This document shows, one piece after another, positions 33,601 through 57,140 of a stretch of 64,000 bases of DNA; position 1 is the stretch's first letter, and every line of letters begins with the position of its first letter. This DNA is from Wuchereria bancrofti. Its lineage: Eukaryota; Nematoda; Chromadorea; Rhabditida; Onchocercidae. The DNA lies in assembly GCA_005281725.1 (NCBI GenBank), contig SSBO01000007.1:2610402-2674401 (forward strand). The letters run 5' to 3'. The notes beneath the pieces were generated by a model. The model did not search any database and was not told the origin of the DNA. It saw only the letters and a list, made by a program, of their open reading frames with translations. Made by a program: the position numbers and the translations under genes.

Positions 33601-36600
33601 ACATGGCTGCTACTAGCACAAGTGATTTTTTTCTTGGGTCATTCGTCTTAATTGTACTTACTTTTGTAATGATAAACATGCTATTTATGTATTAAATAAA
33701 ATTTGAGATGGAATGGTGATATCGCGAAGACCTGTGCCCGAAGTAGGATCATTTGCTGCACCAGAAGCGTCAATATCAGGAAAACAATCACGTCAAAAGC
33801 AACAACTTGACTTTTTGCTTCAACGACAATTTCAGTTCAAGGAAGCTGCTATTGCTGCAAAAAAGAATGGTGACGTGACTACTGCCAAGAAATTTTTGCT
33901 TGCTGCAAAGGTATCTCCCATATTCTAATTTAAAGCTTGTGATTATAAATTATACTTCTTAGTAACATCGAAGTATATTTCGGACATTTAATAAAGGTTA
34001 AATTTTATAACTTTCAAAAGTTGTTGTTTCAGATAAAACATTCCTTAATAAAACATTCCTTTCAGATGAACATTCCTTAATAAATTTTAGCTCTTAATTA
34101 AGTGCTGTCTTTAGGGTTTTGATAAAATGATTGCTGCCTCGAAAAGTGGTTTGTCTGTTAATATTGAGAAAACACCTGTGCCACCACAAGTTCGGACATC
34201 TTCAACAATACTCAAACCATCACTGGAACATCACACAAGTTTTGATGCTGCTATTAAAGGTGCTATTAAAGGGAATGGCTTTCAATTTTTTTTTTTTTTT
34301 TTTGTATTTTACATCTATATGATTTATCAACTTATTCAATACAGATACTTCATCTACTGCAGGCACATCTAGTGAAGTTTTTGCTGTAATGGAAAGGGAT
34401 CTCATTTGTCAAGTAAAGCTTTGCGAAGAATATAGATTTGCTTTTACTCAGTTAGTTTTTGCTTAGCTTTTTCATAAAATGTTTTGCTTTTAACCGTGAA
34501 TTTACATGTTAAAGATTAATAATCACAATTGTAGGCATGCTCTTTTTAATTATTTGAAATAAATTTAAGGTAGTTTAACTTCAGCTGATGTTTTTCAGCG
34601 ACAAATTTTCTAGGAATTTCCTAATAAATTGTACTGGTGTAAATCTATTGACTCTTAGATTGGGCGATGTAACTCGAGTGAAGATGTTGGAAACTTGGTC
34701 TGCTGTTTCGAAAAGAGACTTAATACTTTTACGCGAAGTTGTTAAGAGAGGTGCAGCGGTGCCGCAGTAATGCATTTTCCCAAATTTCTTTGATTTCAAG
34801 ATTTTCGTCAAAAAATCACCATTTGACAAATTTTACCAGCATTTCAAATTTCACTCTGACTTCATTTTTTTTTTCAGGTTTCGGTACGAGACTCGAAACA
34901 TACCTTCGGTAGAAGTATGCTTTGAAGTAGATGAACATCATATTGAATTGACAATAATAAAAATAACTGAGGCAAAATTACCAGCAGGTTCCTGTTCATC
35001 CTGTTTCATGTATTAATGCTATATTTGAGTGGTTCCAAGAGAAGGTACTACTAAAGGGATACAATGAGTATCATCTCTTCTATCAAATCGTACTGTCATA
35101 TGCATTTTTTCTAGTGCTACTCTCTTCTCTTTTTTACATTAAAACGGATTTTAAGTGGAATGGTACTACATTTTTTGAAATAGAATGTGTTTTCTACTGC
35201 CGATGATAGTCATCTAATATTCCTCGAAATTCAGCTTTATCTGTGCATTTCTTTAACACTAACCATTGCGATATTTATGCAAGTCTTATTAAAAATTAAA
35301 AGAAACATGTTCCAGGTTGGAAAGCGTCTGACGGTTATCTGTTTGTAAAGTATAATTTTTCCTTCCCTCACGACGCTCATCAAACTGGTAGAACTAAAGT
35401 TATAGCTGCTACAAATTCACCAGGTGTTCTATATTTGTCTTTTTTTTGCACATACAAACTCTGAAAAAGTGATAAACTATTTATTCTCTCCATGAAAGAA
35501 ATGTAGACTAGAACAGAATGAATATTTATAAGTTGATTTATTGCTGTGAACAATTTAACAGTAAGTAATTGTTATAACTAGCAGAAAATATGAAATGAAT
35601 CAACTTATAGATAGAAAATATCTTTCCCTAGTTACTTACCATTTAAAAAAAAAATCACGTAGTTTTCATTTCATCTTTTTACCGGTATAATATATCATTT
35701 TCTCAATGTTTGTCGAGTGTTTTGTTTGTGCAATTATTAATATGCTGTTCAGTTTTGATTGTAACCAGAAACTAGGTATTTTCGGAAGAACAAGGAAGAC
35801 GAAAGAAAGACTGAAAAGGCCAAAGAAACAGAGGAGAAAGAAAAATAATAGGCAAAAAGAAAGGAATTTATTATTAAATACTTGCACTATTACTTACTTT
35901 AGTGCAGCTTATTCTCTTATCGGCTTATATTTCACTTTTTTGTTTTCATCACAACTTTTTTTATTTAGTGATATATTTTACATCTGGTTATTTCTAGAAT
36001 ACAATCAGAAATTCCTGCTAACAATCAATCGGAAAACGAAGCAGTTGCAAAGAGTCATTAAAAGGAACTGCCTGAAATTTGAGGTTATTTTAAAAATAAA
36101 TTGTCATTTTTGTCATTCCTGTTGATATAAACTATTATGTAGACAAATGGACTTACTTGTCTATTTCATCAACTGCACGATCGCATCAGAAGAAGCTTCG
36201 AACAACAAAAAGAGTTGAAAATGAAGTAGTCGAAATTTCCTAACCTGTACTTCATATATATCATGAAAGGAAAATTGTTCTTGTAGGTTCTCCATATGGA
36301 TCGTGATGTAATGTGCTAATAGAGGAATTTGTTTATTAGCTCTTATAGCTCTTTTTTCAGATTTACCAAAAAGGTGGTTTTTTAAGGAGTGACAAACTGA
36401 TCGCTACTGCTGATTGTAAGTTGATTGATTTAGAAGAAAAAGTACACATTCATGAAAGTATAAATCTAATGGATGGACGAAAGCAGACAGGAGGGAAATT
36501 GATTTACCAGGTTATTTCTCATTTTTAATATTTTAGTTTCTTTTATGTTTCTGAACAGCAGAAAAGTAGAATAGAATTCTGCATTCTTTTAAGGAATGAC

Positions 36601-36726
36601 ATCACCTGTTCAGAATGGAATTAGGGTGACCAGTTCTTAGTAAAATTTCAGGTACGTGTTCGCGAGCCGTTGAGTGGAAAGAAGCTTTTAATGATGCAAA
36701 AAAAGTGGTTAATACTGGAACTATGA
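30609..36726 (+). CDS. CC2D1: Coiled-coil and C2 domain protein 1 (CC2D1 / Lethal giant discs)
   Basis: Endosomal protein that binds ESCRT-III (CHMP4/Shrub) and in flies restrains Notch signalling. Seventeen exons: 30609-30738, 31038-31168, 31275-31474, 31635-31791, 32092-32230, 32319-32461, 33186-33301, 33479-33621, 33708-33910, 34115-34259, 34363-34450, 34659-34766, 34878-34987, 35316-35423, 35998-36083, 36361-36510, 36652-36726; 743 residues. An acidic N-terminus (NDEELMAELLALE, DPELLAELSDL) leads to four DM14 repeats (starting near KLRGLKEEY, LRAELISRRESY, RMQKYKALC, QQLDFLLQRQ), each ending in a short proline-rich segment (DIPIS, ELPPPAIP, GLPCPPGYPP, TPVPP), then a C2 domain (about residues 560-740) closing with VRVREPLSG...KKWLILEL. 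The start of exon 5 (acceptor ACGCAG) is the least certain junction. Acceptors of exons 3 (AAG) and 9 (GAG) are unusual. Confidence 0.92.
32735..32810 (+). repeat. Decayed copy of CC2D1 exon 6 in the next intron
   Basis: Matches the acceptor and first part of exon 6 (from about 32308), sharing the string GGGTGACAAAAAAA and AGCTTA, then diverges. The acceptor TGTAG has become TGTGG and the frame is lost, so it should not splice. Confidence 0.65.
34030..34080. repeat. Short tandem repeat in CC2D1 intron
   Basis: Three copies of an ACATTCCTT-containing unit, two of them followed by AATAAA. Confidence 0.7.
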
Positions 36727-38980
36727 ACTTTTCGCGACGGCATTTCCCTTATTTTAAATAATTTACAGTTAGCAGTCAAACATGATGTTGTGAATTTTAT
36801 GAAGTTTAATTCGAATTTTACGGGTTTAGTCTTTAATATAGATGATTTTTATAAGAGATAATTTATTGAATTGTAAATACATTGTCAACTTACTTTTTTT
36901 TCTTGTTGGTTTCATGCACGACCGATTAAATGTTACATATTTTACATATAATCAGTTGTTACTGCTGTTTCGCAGTTTTTTATTTTTTTGAGTGAAAATA
37001 CATGGGAATGGGGGTTACTCTGGCAGGAAAAAGAAATGCAAATAGATAAGAGGCTTTTGATTCTCTGATCATGTCATAATGTCATTATCTTCTTTCTGTT
37101 TCTTTCTTCCAACACTAAGATTCAATGGGATAATATAGCTTAACTTTTACCTGACTTTTATTCCTTTTTCTTGTTTATTTGTAAATATTTTTCATATTAT
37201 GTTAATTGGTACGATTTTATTTGAACGATTCTCAAACTGTTAGAAGATAAAAAGCTGACCAGTGCAAGAGAATATTCACCACAGAAGCCAATGCTATCGC
37301 AAATGAACTGAGTACTTGAAGATTTACCAATGTTGGCTTGTTGCGCATATTGTTTTTGAAACGGGACTTAGTTTCTTAGATATTACGACAATTTTTTCAA
37401 GTTTTTAAGGGGTCATTTTTTCTGCCTGTTTAGCAACAGGACTCTGTGATTCTGGAACTTCGGTTGCACACTTGATTAAATGTTCAAAATTAGTGAAAAG
37501 TTCAAGTAGATGGCTGGCAGTGATAACGTTAACGTCTACAATAAAATTCTTGTCTATTTTAGCTTGATTTATGGCTTTCTTTTGACAGTTTTAGTACTTA
37601 TTTGTCGTGTTTATAGAAATAAATTTGTCAAACGGTTTTGGTGGGAAAATGGTGCATGTTGAAAGTGCAGATATACTGAATTTTATCCATGTGAATGAAT
37701 AGTTCTAGTGATTTGAAAAATATGATTGAAATTTCATTTGAATATAAATTTTAGAATATTGGAAGATTGAAGTTTTTTTATTCCACCATCAGTAGTTCTG
37801 TAATAGAAGCTTTTGATATGTTAATGTTAGCGCTTTATCAAACTTCTGAACTTATGAATGAACCAGTTTTCACTTGGGGTCACTGATTTTATCAGTATTG
37901 ACAGCTGGAAATATTAGTGAGAAATGGCAGGGAGTTTGGATGGTTCTAATGACACAGCAGTTCAAATCTGTTATCTAAGCATCTTTAAATGAAATTTAGA
38001 TAAATGTTTTACACGGAAATAACGTGCCTTTGCACTAATTGAAGTCAATGTTTGGGAATGCAACAGTAAGGGAAGGTACCGAAGTAAGATAAGGATCAAG
38101 GAAGTTAATTATTTCGTTATCAAAAAGAAGCAGGCAGTCACTTTTGAATTCAAGTTTCTTTCCGGAACTAGGAATAAGTATATTTTTGGAGGCTGTATTA
38201 TATGCAGAAACATTTGATCAAATATGCAAATTCAGATGTGCCTGGGCATAAAGTAGGTAAAAGTCCCATAAGTGCTTAAATTTCATGAAATATCACATTG
38301 CATGTTAAAACATCAAATAACTGTTCGTTCTATGTATTTTATCAATAGCTTTCACTAAAATAGCAAAGCAAATTGCAAATTTTGGCAATAAAAGTGATGT
38401 TCATTTCTTGGATTCGAGGAAGTTTTTTCCATTTTCATCAAAACCCGTTAATCCTGTTTATTGTTTTGTAATATTAAAATCCAAAACTGTCGCATCACAT
38501 CAGTGAATTAATTTATCAATTTAATCTTATTCTTAGTTTAATTAAACTTATGTAGAATCTCAAAAAACTGCAAATCTCTTTAAAGTCTACCAGTTATCAA
38601 TACTGCAAATTCACTATTTTGTATTATCATTTCCTCTAACTACGACTGTATAACAAAATAGATTTAAACGTTTGGAGAAACAGAGTAAGACTATAATACA
38701 ACAATATTAAATATGCGTACGTTGAATAAATTCATACGCAATTATCTAAGGAGTTCCCAACAGCCAACAAGTTATGTTACATTTTCCACCAATCGAAAAA
38801 TAAAATCAAACAGTAAACGAATTGCAGAAGAGAAATGACGCAGATTGAATTACGAGACAGATGGAACAACAAAGTTGCAATCCACTGTTCGGTTTGACAT
38901 ATTCTGGTGTATGGGAACGCTCTTCTCACATAGCGTAGAATGAACTAGACTAACTTTGTCGTTAGAATGAGCTGAGCTAA
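36727..38980. other. Intergenic region CC2D1 / mcm-4, no supported gene
   Basis: About 2.2 kb, AT-rich. Two stretches have reasonable acceptors and 43-44 open codons (37434-37567; 37755-37886, the latter starting NIGRLKFFYSTISS), but no family match and no consistent linkage. I leave them uncalled. Confidence 0.5.
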
Positions 38981-39308
38981 CTTTAAAATCAGTACTACTT
39001 GTTTGGACCAACATAAATTACCCTTCGGGGTCTGTCTTTCCTCCGGCAAACTTCTGTAATGAACAGACGGGACATCCGAATTTCATTAACACTACCTGTT
39101 CTCAAGGTCGGCGGCATGCAAATTCAAATTCTCCACGCGGGAGGAAGTTGTCTGGGCGGTAGGCCTAGCTCTCTGGCCATAATTTGTCTAAAGGGATGAA
39201 AGACTGGACTATAATTGAGCCTAATGTTTGAACTAGAATTAAACTGTCGTTGTGGATGAAGGTTTTTTAATGTAGACAAAGAAGAGAAAAGCAACATATC
39301 CTCTAGAA
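38981..39308 (+). promoter_or_regulatory. mcm-4 promoter region with GC-rich patch
   Basis: The DNA before the mcm-4 ATG is clearly richer in GC and CpG than the surroundings (39020-39180). CACGCGGGAGG at about 39133-39144 resembles an E2F-type site, the usual regulator of MCM genes in animals. The match is only partial. Confidence 0.35.
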
Positions 39309-45485
<6,177 letters not shown>

Positions 45486-45724
45486 TATCCTATTCTCTTA
45501 TTATCTTTTGAGAGCAAAAAGAAGTCTAAGTTATAAGTGAGAAAGTTTAAGCATGTGAACTTTTTGATGGGTTCTCAAAAAGTTGAATAGACATTTGCTA
45601 TCATGTAATCAAAATTAAGTAGTTTTACCTGATAAAAGTGAATTCTCGTCCTTGCTGAATATTGGGTAATATAATGTATTCTTAGCATAAAATAGATTTC
45701 TGCAAACAAATTATACTTCTGTTT

Positions 45725-45730
45725 AATAAA
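45725..45730 (+). terminator. Poly(A) signal of mcm-4
   Basis: AATAAA 240 bases after the stop. A second AATAAA lies at 45914-45919. Confidence 0.4.
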
Positions 45731-47011
45731 GAGTAGTTAGGAAATCAGGCATTTGATTTTGAAAGTGAGCGTTCCAAAAGTGTTCTTCATATTGGTTTCT
45801 CATTATTTTTGATCGGTGTATCGCTAACCTGATTATATCATTTTTTTATATATTTTATTTTAACTTTTTTTTATTTATTTTAACGCTTTCTGTTAAAAAT
45901 TAAAACGCTTATAAATAAAGGTACATCCATTTTCTTACCGCTGTTTATCTTTATGAGTTGTCATTATTTTTGCTGTTCATAATATTCAGTTTTGACATTT
46001 CTTTTATGAGTCGTTTGACAGTGTTTTGTATTTCTTCAAATAAATTTCACTGCTTAATGGAATGCATTTTATTGAAATTACTTCGTACTAGTTATCATAC
46101 TAGTACTCCAGTAAATTCAATGACATTTATTGTTATTCATGACTTCAGCTGTGTTTAGTATTGATGCTAGAACACCAGTCAATAAATCCAAGTAGAACAA
46201 ATTCTGTTGTGCTGCTTAAATCTTCGAGTGGCAGTGTTAATATAAAGGAAGTATTTCTTCTAAAATTTATAAACTGTTTTGTCCTTCGAAAATTATGACA
46301 CCTTCAAATATCCGTTTGATGCGTGGTAAGGTTTTTTTCGATAAAAGTGGGAATTTTTTTCGTGTTTAATTTATTCTGCGTAACACATATTGGCAAATGC
46401 AGTAAGAATTCGCATATTACAATATAACCTAGGGCGACTGCAGCGATACGTTACAAACAAGGGATGACTTTACTAATGGTCTGTTCCCATAAATTTACAT
46501 TTGCCTGGAAGAAAATATTAATTACGACAAAACAAACTGGTCCACCGTAGAACCGGGACTCCTGCAACAACCATTTAAGAGCTTAGCTTAACTTTCAATT
46601 CAGATGTTCATCCCTCTCAATCCAGTCTTCTAATGCTCTTTTTCGTTTCTTGGTGGGACGCGAACTGTTTTTTTGTTCACTGCAGTCATATTTTAATCAT
46701 TTCAGTAAATTAATTGCTCTTATCTACTTGTAAGTGTGTTTGGCTTATCCACAGATGTGGTAGAGAGATTCTTCTGGCTTTTTTTACATTGAGGAATTGT
46801 AAAGGTTTAAATTAAAGTTAAGTGTATTTATTTATCTGATAATTTTATAGATTTGCAGGAAATTTGACGATTGCAACATAATAGCGTCTTAATGTGTAAT
46901 GAGCAAATTAAAGGATTCTTAATTTCATTGTGAACCCCGTAAAACAGAGAAAGGGAATTTTCTAAAGAGAAGCTGTTTCTTTCTCATTTCGGAGATCCTC
47001 AAATGTATGGA
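45731..47011. other. Intergenic region mcm-4 / calumenin
   Basis: About 1.3 kb, AT-rich, both genes on the plus strand. No open frame with support; it should contain the calumenin promoter. Confidence 0.5.
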
Positions 47012-47020
47012 GGATTTCAG
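47012..47020 (+). promoter_or_regulatory. Probable spliced-leader acceptor of the calumenin gene
   Basis: GGATTTCAG ends four bases before the ATG, leaving almost no 5' UTR, which is typical of nematode trans-spliced messages. Confidence 0.5.
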
Positions 47021-47024
47021 GTGA

Positions 47025-49827
47025 ATGCAGCTGTTTTATAGCAACGGTTTGGAATTTTCATGTAGTTGCCTCCTGCCACTATTGTTGCTAACTGTTGTGA
47101 AATCGGATCGAGAACATGCCGAACATGGTTTCAGTGGGAAATTCAAGAAGGAACATAGTGCCGAAAGCGATCAGCATAACATCCATGCTGATCATAAAGT
47201 TGTTATAGGTGTGTGAATCTATGGATTTCATTGACCTTTTTCTGCTGCTAATCTGAACATGCATAAAATGATGTCATATTCATTTATACGTTTCTCATCG
47301 ATTTATTACAGAGAGGAGATTTTTTTTTTGTGTGGGGCGACTAGACTGTCATTCAATTCTACAAAAACTTGTGCTAAAACTATGTTAATATGTATTCACC
47401 CGTCAGAGAATTCAAGTTAGCAAAACTTACTGTAGCTTATCCCTGTACTTCATAAAATTTATTTATAAACGTTTAAGTGATTGTTTACGATTTCTGTGTA
47501 GGGGGCATAATTTATAATTTTCATAACATCAATATGTCATTTTCTCTTTCAAAATGGTTAGGTTTTTGCACTTTTTTTAGTGTACAAACAATGGAGTTTG
47601 TTTGGTGTACATTGGTGTACAAATAGTAGACTTTAATCTTCACCTTTCTGATTTAGGCTCTCGAAAAGAAGCCGAAATTTTCGATGATTTGAATCCTGAA
47701 GAAGCAAAACGACGGCTGGCAGTTTTGGCTAAAAAAATGGATAAAGATGGTGATGGATACGTAACCCGTAAAGAGTTAGAGCAAGTGATCAAGCAGTATG
47801 TTCCTTTTCCTGACTGTATATTTTAAAAATATTCGCAAAAAAGTGGTAGTCTGTAATTTGCATAATACAAAATAACTTTTTTCCCAGACTTCTTTTACCG
47901 ATTGTTTTGTATTTTTATTTTGTAACTAGCTAAGTAGAGATGAATACGCAATGTAATAGCAGCAGATCTCTCCGGAAAAATTCGTTGGTTACATAATTTG
48001 CTTGAGGAACATGATTTCGTTGGATTTGGAGGAATCAAATGATCGATTTCGAGAGATGGATACGAACCAAGATAATTTAGTAACATGGGATGAATATGTT
48101 CAGGAATCCTTTGATGATATCGACCCGGCGAGTGAAGTTAATCTTTCTCGTTAATTATTCAAAATTTTCTGCGAAAATGGGTTTCTGAAAGAAATTTAAG
48201 TCTCAAACAATATTTCATATTCAAATAGAACGATTTTAAACCCCTTGTCATTCTGCAAATTTTTTTGCGTATATCGTTCTTCCGGAATGTTTCAATTTGA
48301 CGTTAAGATTAACATATGCTAAGTTTTATTTTTGCCCAGTTAGCATTTTGATGTTTGATGCTAAAGATGTTTTAAACTTAAAGTCATTACTTTAATGGAA
48401 AGATAAATGAGAATGCGTACTGCAAATCAGTTTACTTGCATTTTATAATATTTGTTTAGAAGAATATAAAATAAATTTCAATTACTTGAATATTTGAATA
48501 CTGAAGTCTCAGAAAATTATTTGTAATGTCCCGTTATACTATATTGTTTTGTACAGTAAGTATAGTCGTTCTTTTATTTGTTATGACTGAAATTCTTCAT
48601 TCAAGGTAGGTATCCTCCAATTTTCATACTCTATTTCTTCGGAAACTTGTAAAATGATCCATTTTTGTTGATAGCAGCTTCATCATTTATTAGTACCTTT
48701 CGTGACCTTCAGAAGATTGTTTGAATTCAATCTGTAAAGAAACTACACAATGAGATGGAACGAATTTCTTCTCTTCAGCATTATCTCTGTCATAAATAGT
48801 CTTTATATACTAAACACATCTTTGATCTTTAGATTATGGATGCAGATGACAAACGTTTATTGGAGGATGATAGGAAATTTTTCTTCACAGCAGATCAGGA
48901 TAAAGATGACAAGTTATCGAATGCAGAATTTCATGCCTTCCAAAATCCTGAATCTTTTCCACACATGCATGCAGCTTTAATTGAGGCAACATTGTGGCAT
49001 TTAAACCCTTTCTTAAGAATTTCATGTATAAATGCTTGCATAAAGACATGTCATTCGTACATGCGCTACGCCGAACGGTGATACTTTTGCGAGCTTCAAT
49101 AATGTAAAAGTCGATTGAACTAGAACTAAGTTACTGTCCGATATTGAATCGCAATACTTCTAACTTTTGAAGTTATGATGCTTAAGGTTACTATGAAGGA
49201 GAAAGATAAAAACCATGATGGAAAAATTACACTGGATGAGTTTCTGGATGATCTAGCGGGGGACCAGAAATCCGATTGGTACATGGTAGAAAAAAATCGT
49301 TTTGAATATGATTATGATAAGGATAGAAATGGCGTTCTCGAGGGTGCAGAAATTGCATCTTGGCTTGTAATGAATTTGGAAACAACTGCAGCTGAGGTTT
49401 GTACGATTTTTCATTCATTCAAATTGAATTTTTGGATGCCATGCATTTCGTTGATTACTATTATAAGTTCAAATTTTTATCTAACCAGCTTGAAATATGG
49501 AATTTTTAGTCTTTAGCGAAAGGAGTAATTTACTATCTAGAATTATTTGGAAGAAAGGAAAAAATAATTCTTACTTATTTTCACATTAGACAGAATATAG
49601 CCAGAGTTACCCAGATATGTTATGTAGGATTTCTTAATTAATGTTGATTCATAAGCGTTAAACGTTTTCCTGTGCAGGAAGTAGAGCATTTAATGTCGAA
49701 AGCAGACAAAGATAACGATGGTCGTCTGTCTATTGATGAAATTATAAGCGAATCAGATCTGTTCGTTGGTTCTGAAGCAACGAATCATGGCGAAAATTTG
49801 GTTGACCTATCACATGACGAACTTTAA
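47025..49827 (+). CDS. calu-1: Calumenin/reticulocalbin (CREC) EF-hand protein with HDEL tail
   Basis: Calcium-binding chaperone-like protein of the ER lumen. Exons: 47025-47208, 47657-47795, 48007-48136, 48833-48985, 49187-49396, 49678-49827; 321 residues (human calumenin 315). A signal peptide (about residues 1-27, with LLPLLLLTVVKS) is followed by six EF-hand loops: DKDGDGYVTRKE, DTNQDNLVTWDE, DQDKDDKLSNAE, DKNHDGKITLDE, DKDRNGVLEGAE, DKDNDGRLSIDE. The C-terminus is HDEL, an ER-retrieval signal. Intron 4 appears to be GC-AG (AG|GCAACA to TTAAG|GTT). The alternative GT donor further on would insert about 20 residues absent from the family. The exon 3 acceptor is GAG. The name calu-1 is by family resemblance. 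Confidence 0.92.
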
Positions 49828-51370
49828 TAATAATGGTGAATGAGTAATAACTGCTGTCATTGTGAATATATTTTAAGTTTTGTTGAGACGTACGTCTCAT
49901 TACCTGATACACTGTCACATGTCATTCCGAACATAATACGTTGATAGGATTCTTTAACCTAATTCTAACAATTCTTTGCAAGAGTTCCCTGATCTTCTTC
50001 CAAGTTTTAAACGAATCTGGAGTTATTTACAAAAAAGGTTGGCAAATTCCGCTCCTAGATTTTTTGACCGCTTTTTATGAGGGATTTAAATCGTTGCACG
50101 AGATTTCATTTGACATTTCGTTGCTCGGTATCCCTAACAATGAACGGTGGTGACTTAAAAAACAGACAGAATCTACATTTCAGGAGCAATTTATTTGCAC
50201 TTTACTTCCACCGCATAGCATGAAAACGCTCTGTGGTATGTTTTACCTCCTTATGTGTATCTTTTCCAAAATATTTTGAGAACAATCGAAAATTCAGGTA
50301 AAACCCTTAGAAGCAAATAAGTCGGAAGTTTATCGCGTATTTGTTTATTTTGCAGACGCTTTAATCATACCTAATATATATGCAAATTGAACTTTTTAAA
50401 TAATTTGACGATATTAGTTTTACGATGTTCATGTACCATGAAACTTCATGGCATCTCCATTTCTATTTGGCCATACAGTTTGTAATACGTTTGAAAGTAC
50501 TGGTATTACGGATACGGAGGGAAAGAGAAGGCAAAGAGGTCTAGATACATAAAAAGCACTTTAGACCTGTTCATCTCATTATATGATTTCCACTGAATCA
50601 AGTTTTCAGTAAGAACTGGATTTGTTCGTAAATATTAAATCTGTATAACTGGTTTCTCTAATCAGTAACAATATATGCACATATGTTATATTACAAATAT
50701 TCATAAATGTAGTATATACATCAAGCTAAAAGAATGGAGAAAAAATGAGAGTACATTCAAAGAAAGACTAATAAAAGACTTCTAATAAAATATCCTAAAA
50801 AAGTCTGGACAATACCCGTTGACGGACCATATATATCCAAAGTAGTAGCATTCTGCAGCAGGTTAAATTTGAAAAAAGAAAAATGTCACATTCTAAAAGG
50901 TAAAATGGATCACATAACTGGCAACACAGCCCAACAAAAGCAATAAAGATGAAAAGTGGCCCTCAAAAGACGTAAGATAAGAAAACTGGAAAACCGAAGG
51001 TCCTTCAAATCTACTGGGCAATTTGTTCACATGTAGGACTACTCTCCCACTATATCAAATGAACAAAAAACACGAGTTTTTCCATATGTAATGGAAAAGA
51101 AATAGAAATTCGTGCATGGACAAATGCGAGACCAAATGAATCCGACGTGTATCAATCTAGTTGACAGTGGTGATGGGGGGTCAGCTTTCTTCCACAAAAG
51201 GAAAGGAATTCAAAACGAAAAACAAAATCGAGGACTGAACTAGATGGTTTTTTCGACCTAAAGTCATTTTTCCTTTCAAAAGAATCTAAGTGGTCAATGC
51301 TGTTCAAGTATCTTACGATGACTTGTGATATGTTTTTAACTGACTTCAAGTTGTCTATAGAGAAGTGAGA
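49828..51370. other. Convergent intergenic region calumenin / NEDD4
   Basis: About 1.5 kb between two gene 3' ends. AT-rich, no supported gene and no clear repeat. Confidence 0.5.
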
Positions 51371-56544
<5,174 letters not shown>

Positions 56545-57140
56545 TCACTATTACTAAAATAACTTTATTCATCATTAGCCGTAGGATTTTAAAAGAAATT
56601 AACCGATATTTTCGTGTTCGAGTTCCGTTTCTTAACTCTCAACAAAACTACCGTTTCTCCAGTAATGTTAAAGTCTCATACCTCTATCTTGTCATATATT
56701 ATCTAAGCACGTCATGCATGTCATCCACTTTATACAACAAACACTTCCTCATGAAGATAACGCCAACAGACCATAGACCCAAACTGGTAAATCAACTACT
56801 GAAGGATGGCCCTTTTCACTGCGCCCATTGAAATGAGCTTGGGCGGATTTGGTCACAGCGGTAATTGGAGCATCTGGGGAGATAAGACGAAGGGTGATGG
56901 AGGATTAGTGACTTCTGTTATTTACCAGATAATCACATAAATGATCAGAAGGATAGAATGAGATGACATGGCCATTATGGTGATATTAAGAAGGGCTAAG
57001 TTATTCGATCAGTATTCTGTAGGAAAATTCTTTTACGTAACACTTCCTTAAATTTATTTCTCTTAATAGTCAGAATAGAAACACTTTTTGACCCTTATAT
57101 ACTCCTCAGAGACTGAAAAATAAACAAGTTTTAAGAAGTG
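56545..57140. promoter_or_regulatory. Divergent promoter region NEDD4 / dehydrogenase
   Basis: About 0.6 kb between two divergent start codons. It includes a less AT-rich patch (56800-56900). No defined element recognised. Confidence 0.5.

Noticed and set aside
35706..36125. 139-codon plus-strand open frame
   Set aside because: Only its last part (from 35998) is real, as CC2D1 exon 15; the lysine-rich upstream part is intron.
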